DNA of 64,000 nt, from positions 62,001 through 126,000 of the forward strand of contig NZ_BDCR01000002.1 in assembly GCF_001618385.1 (NCBI RefSeq), given 5' to 3'. The translations under genes were made by a program, and so were the position numbers. Positions 62,734 through 64,000 of the stretch are shown piece by piece (the stretch's first letter is position 1; each line of letters begins with the position of its first letter). Under the pieces are notes generated by a model. It did not search any database and was not told where the DNA came from. It saw only the letters and a list, made by a program, of their open reading frames with translations. This DNA comes from Paludibacter jiangxiensis (GTDB lineage: Bacteria; Bacteroidota; Bacteroidia; Bacteroidales; Paludibacteraceae).

Positions 62734-64000
62734 ATGGGAACACTCAATGCTACCGAAGTTATAGAATGGGCGAAACAGTTTCTGTCGCAAGCAGAACAGG
62801 AATTGACTGTTGAAGAAAAAAAAGAGCAGGAAAAGTATGCTATCCTGATTCAAAATCCGAAAGATAAATTTTTGCTGTCGAAATTACTTGACGAATCGTT
62901 GCAAATACGAAGTAATAAGCGGCTGGCACGTAGGATGAAAACTCTTTTCGATCGTTATGGCGTTCCTTCTTTTTTCGATAAAACAGATGCTTTTCTTATT
63001 AAGGTATTTGCCTGTTTTGGGTATCTGTTTGATTTTATTGCAGTTCCTGTCTTCAAAAAACGGCTTCGTTCCGATACCGCAAAGGTGATAATAAACGAAG
63101 AAGCCTCTTTGTTGAATCGTCATCTAAACGAGCGGAAACGACAACATATCGGGCAAAATGTCAATTTGTTAGGAGAAGTGGTTCTGGGTGACGGAGAGGC
63201 AGATCATCGTTACCGACATTATCTGGAAGCCCTGAAAGATCCCCGCATTAATTATATTTCGATCAAAATTTCGGGTATTTATGCTCAGATCAATCCACTG
63301 AATTACGAGCAGAATAAAATAGATCTGTGCGAAAGACTCTCCCATATTTATCAACAGGCAATAGATTATCCTTTTGTGGATGATGATGGTCAGTCGAAAG
63401 CCAAATTTGTCAACCTTGATATGGAAGAGTATAAGGATACAGAACTTACGCTCGATGTTTTTCTTACCGTATTAAGTCAGCCGCAATTCAAAAACTATTA
63501 TGCCGGCATTGTGGTGCAGGCGTATCTGCCTGATGCATGGGGATTTCAAACCCGGTTGCTCGAATTTGCTAAAAAACGGGTTGCCGAAGGTGGTGCTCCT
63601 ATCAAAATGCGTTTGGTAAAGGGTGCTAACCTGCAAATGGAAAGCATTATTTCCTCGCTTAAGGGTTGGGAGAATCCGGTATATGATTCGAAAGTGAAAG
63701 TGGATGCCAATCATTTGCATGTTCTGGAGCGTGCTTTGGAGCCAGGGAACGCAAGAGCGGTTCATGTTGGTGTGGCGACACATAATTTCTTCAGTATTGC
63801 GTACGCTTACCTGCTGAGCCGGAACAATGGAGTTGATGAGTATGTTACCTTCGAAATGCTTGAAGGGATGGCCAATCATTTGCCTCGCGTTATGCGCAAA
63901 CTGGGACGACAGATTATTTTGTACACTCCGGTGGTAAGTGATGAGCATTTTTTGAACGCAGTTTCATATCTTGTTCGTCGTTTGGATGAAAATACGGGAA
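62734..64000 (+). CDS. putA: Proline dehydrogenase domain of a PutA-type enzyme, 5' part
   Basis: The frame opens at ATG 62734 and stays open for 422 codons to the right edge, so the gene is cut by the window. The proline dehydrogenase barrel is visible: YISIKISGIYAQINPLN, VNLDMEEYKDTELTLDVFL, AGIVVQAYLPD, IKMRLVKGAN and VGVATHNFFSIAYAYLL, which bind FAD and proline. The N-terminal ~150 residues are helical. In Bacteroidetes this form usually continues into a glutamate-semialdehyde dehydrogenase, making a bifunctional PutA, but that part is not in the window. It oxidises proline to glutamate. Confidence 0.88.
   Translation, partial: MGTLNATEVIEWAKQFLSQAEQELTVEEKKEQEKYAILIQNPKDKFLLSKLLDESLQIRSNKRLARRMKTLFDRYGVPSFFDKTDAFLIKVFACFGYLFDFIAVPVFKKRLRSDTAKVIINEEASLLNRHLNERKRQHIGQNVNLLGEVVLGDGEADHRYRHYLEALKDPRINYISIKISGIYAQINPLNYEQNKIDLCERLSHIYQQAIDYPFVDDDGQSKAKFVNLDMEEYKDTELTLDVFLTVLSQPQFKNYYAGIVVQAYLPDAWGFQTRLLEFAKKRVAEGGAPIKMRLVKGANLQMESIISSLKGWENPVYDSKVKVDANHLHVLERALEPGNARAVHVGVATHNFFSIAYAYLLSRNNGVDEYVTFEMLEGMANHLPRVMRKLGRQIILYTPVVSDEHFLNAVSYLVRRLDENTG

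Overview
The window reads as a chromosomal segment of a Bacteroidota bacterium, most likely order Bacteroidales. The evidence is a type IX secretion plug protein (DUF5103), a GSCFA protein, a PatB-type lyase, a C-terminally signed M50 protease, a YitT protein, and many -7 boxes of the Bacteroidetes form TAnnTTTG with few Shine-Dalgarno sites. The family cannot be fixed from sequence alone. No rRNA, tRNA or CRISPR array was seen.

Layout. 1-2701: end of a hexuronate/pectin catabolism cluster (kdgK end, KDPG aldolase, MFS hexuronate carrier). 2867-7730: T9SS plug protein, TatC with a linked methyltransferase, and a CBM9-like protein. 8002-14410: a lone lipoprotein, fabD, arginine decarboxylase, a SPOR lipoprotein and a MATE exporter. 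14420-24329: a complete high-affinity potassium system on the minus strand (kdpA, kdpB, META lipoprotein, a broken porin-like gene, kdpC, kdpD, kdpE). 24746-28572: a LytS/LytT-type two-component pair and a large CPA2 cation:proton antiporter. 28743-37191: AraC regulator, polysaccharide deacetylase, SanA-like protein, TPR protein, HAD phosphatase, repeat lipoprotein, site-2 protease, esterase and a small hypothetical. 37708-39814: phosphoglycolate phosphatase and an FAD oxidoreductase.

40154-45419 is the most striking part: an A+T-rich island of defence-type genes, all on the minus strand: a 194-aa unknown plus FRG protein, an AIPR (abortive infection) protein, and a TIR-like (PF10137) protein. 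Between them lie three imperfect palindromes of 77, 155 and 134 bp. Each starts 10-13 bp after a stop codon and is bounded by CAYAAC and GTTA boxes. The box at the start of each unit matches the box at the end of the same unit, as in integron gene cassettes. Upstream of the first unit is a C-terminal remnant of a tyrosine recombinase. I read this as a small integron-like array of anti-phage cassettes with a decayed integrase.

45556-64000 returns to core genes: S9 peptidase, mannose-1-phosphate guanylyltransferase, PatB lyase, glutaredoxin-like protein, lysC and lysA, a family 2 glycosyltransferase, PepD, GSCFA protein, DUF3124 lipoprotein, a zinc-ribbon protein, small hypotheticals, YitT, and the start of a PutA-type proline dehydrogenase that runs off the window. 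Intergenic spaces are rich in palindromic repeats. These include two copies of a roughly 200-bp element with terminal inverted repeats (4286-4480 and 12846-13060) and two direct copies of a roughly 280-320-bp element (35141-35433 and 37375-37693).
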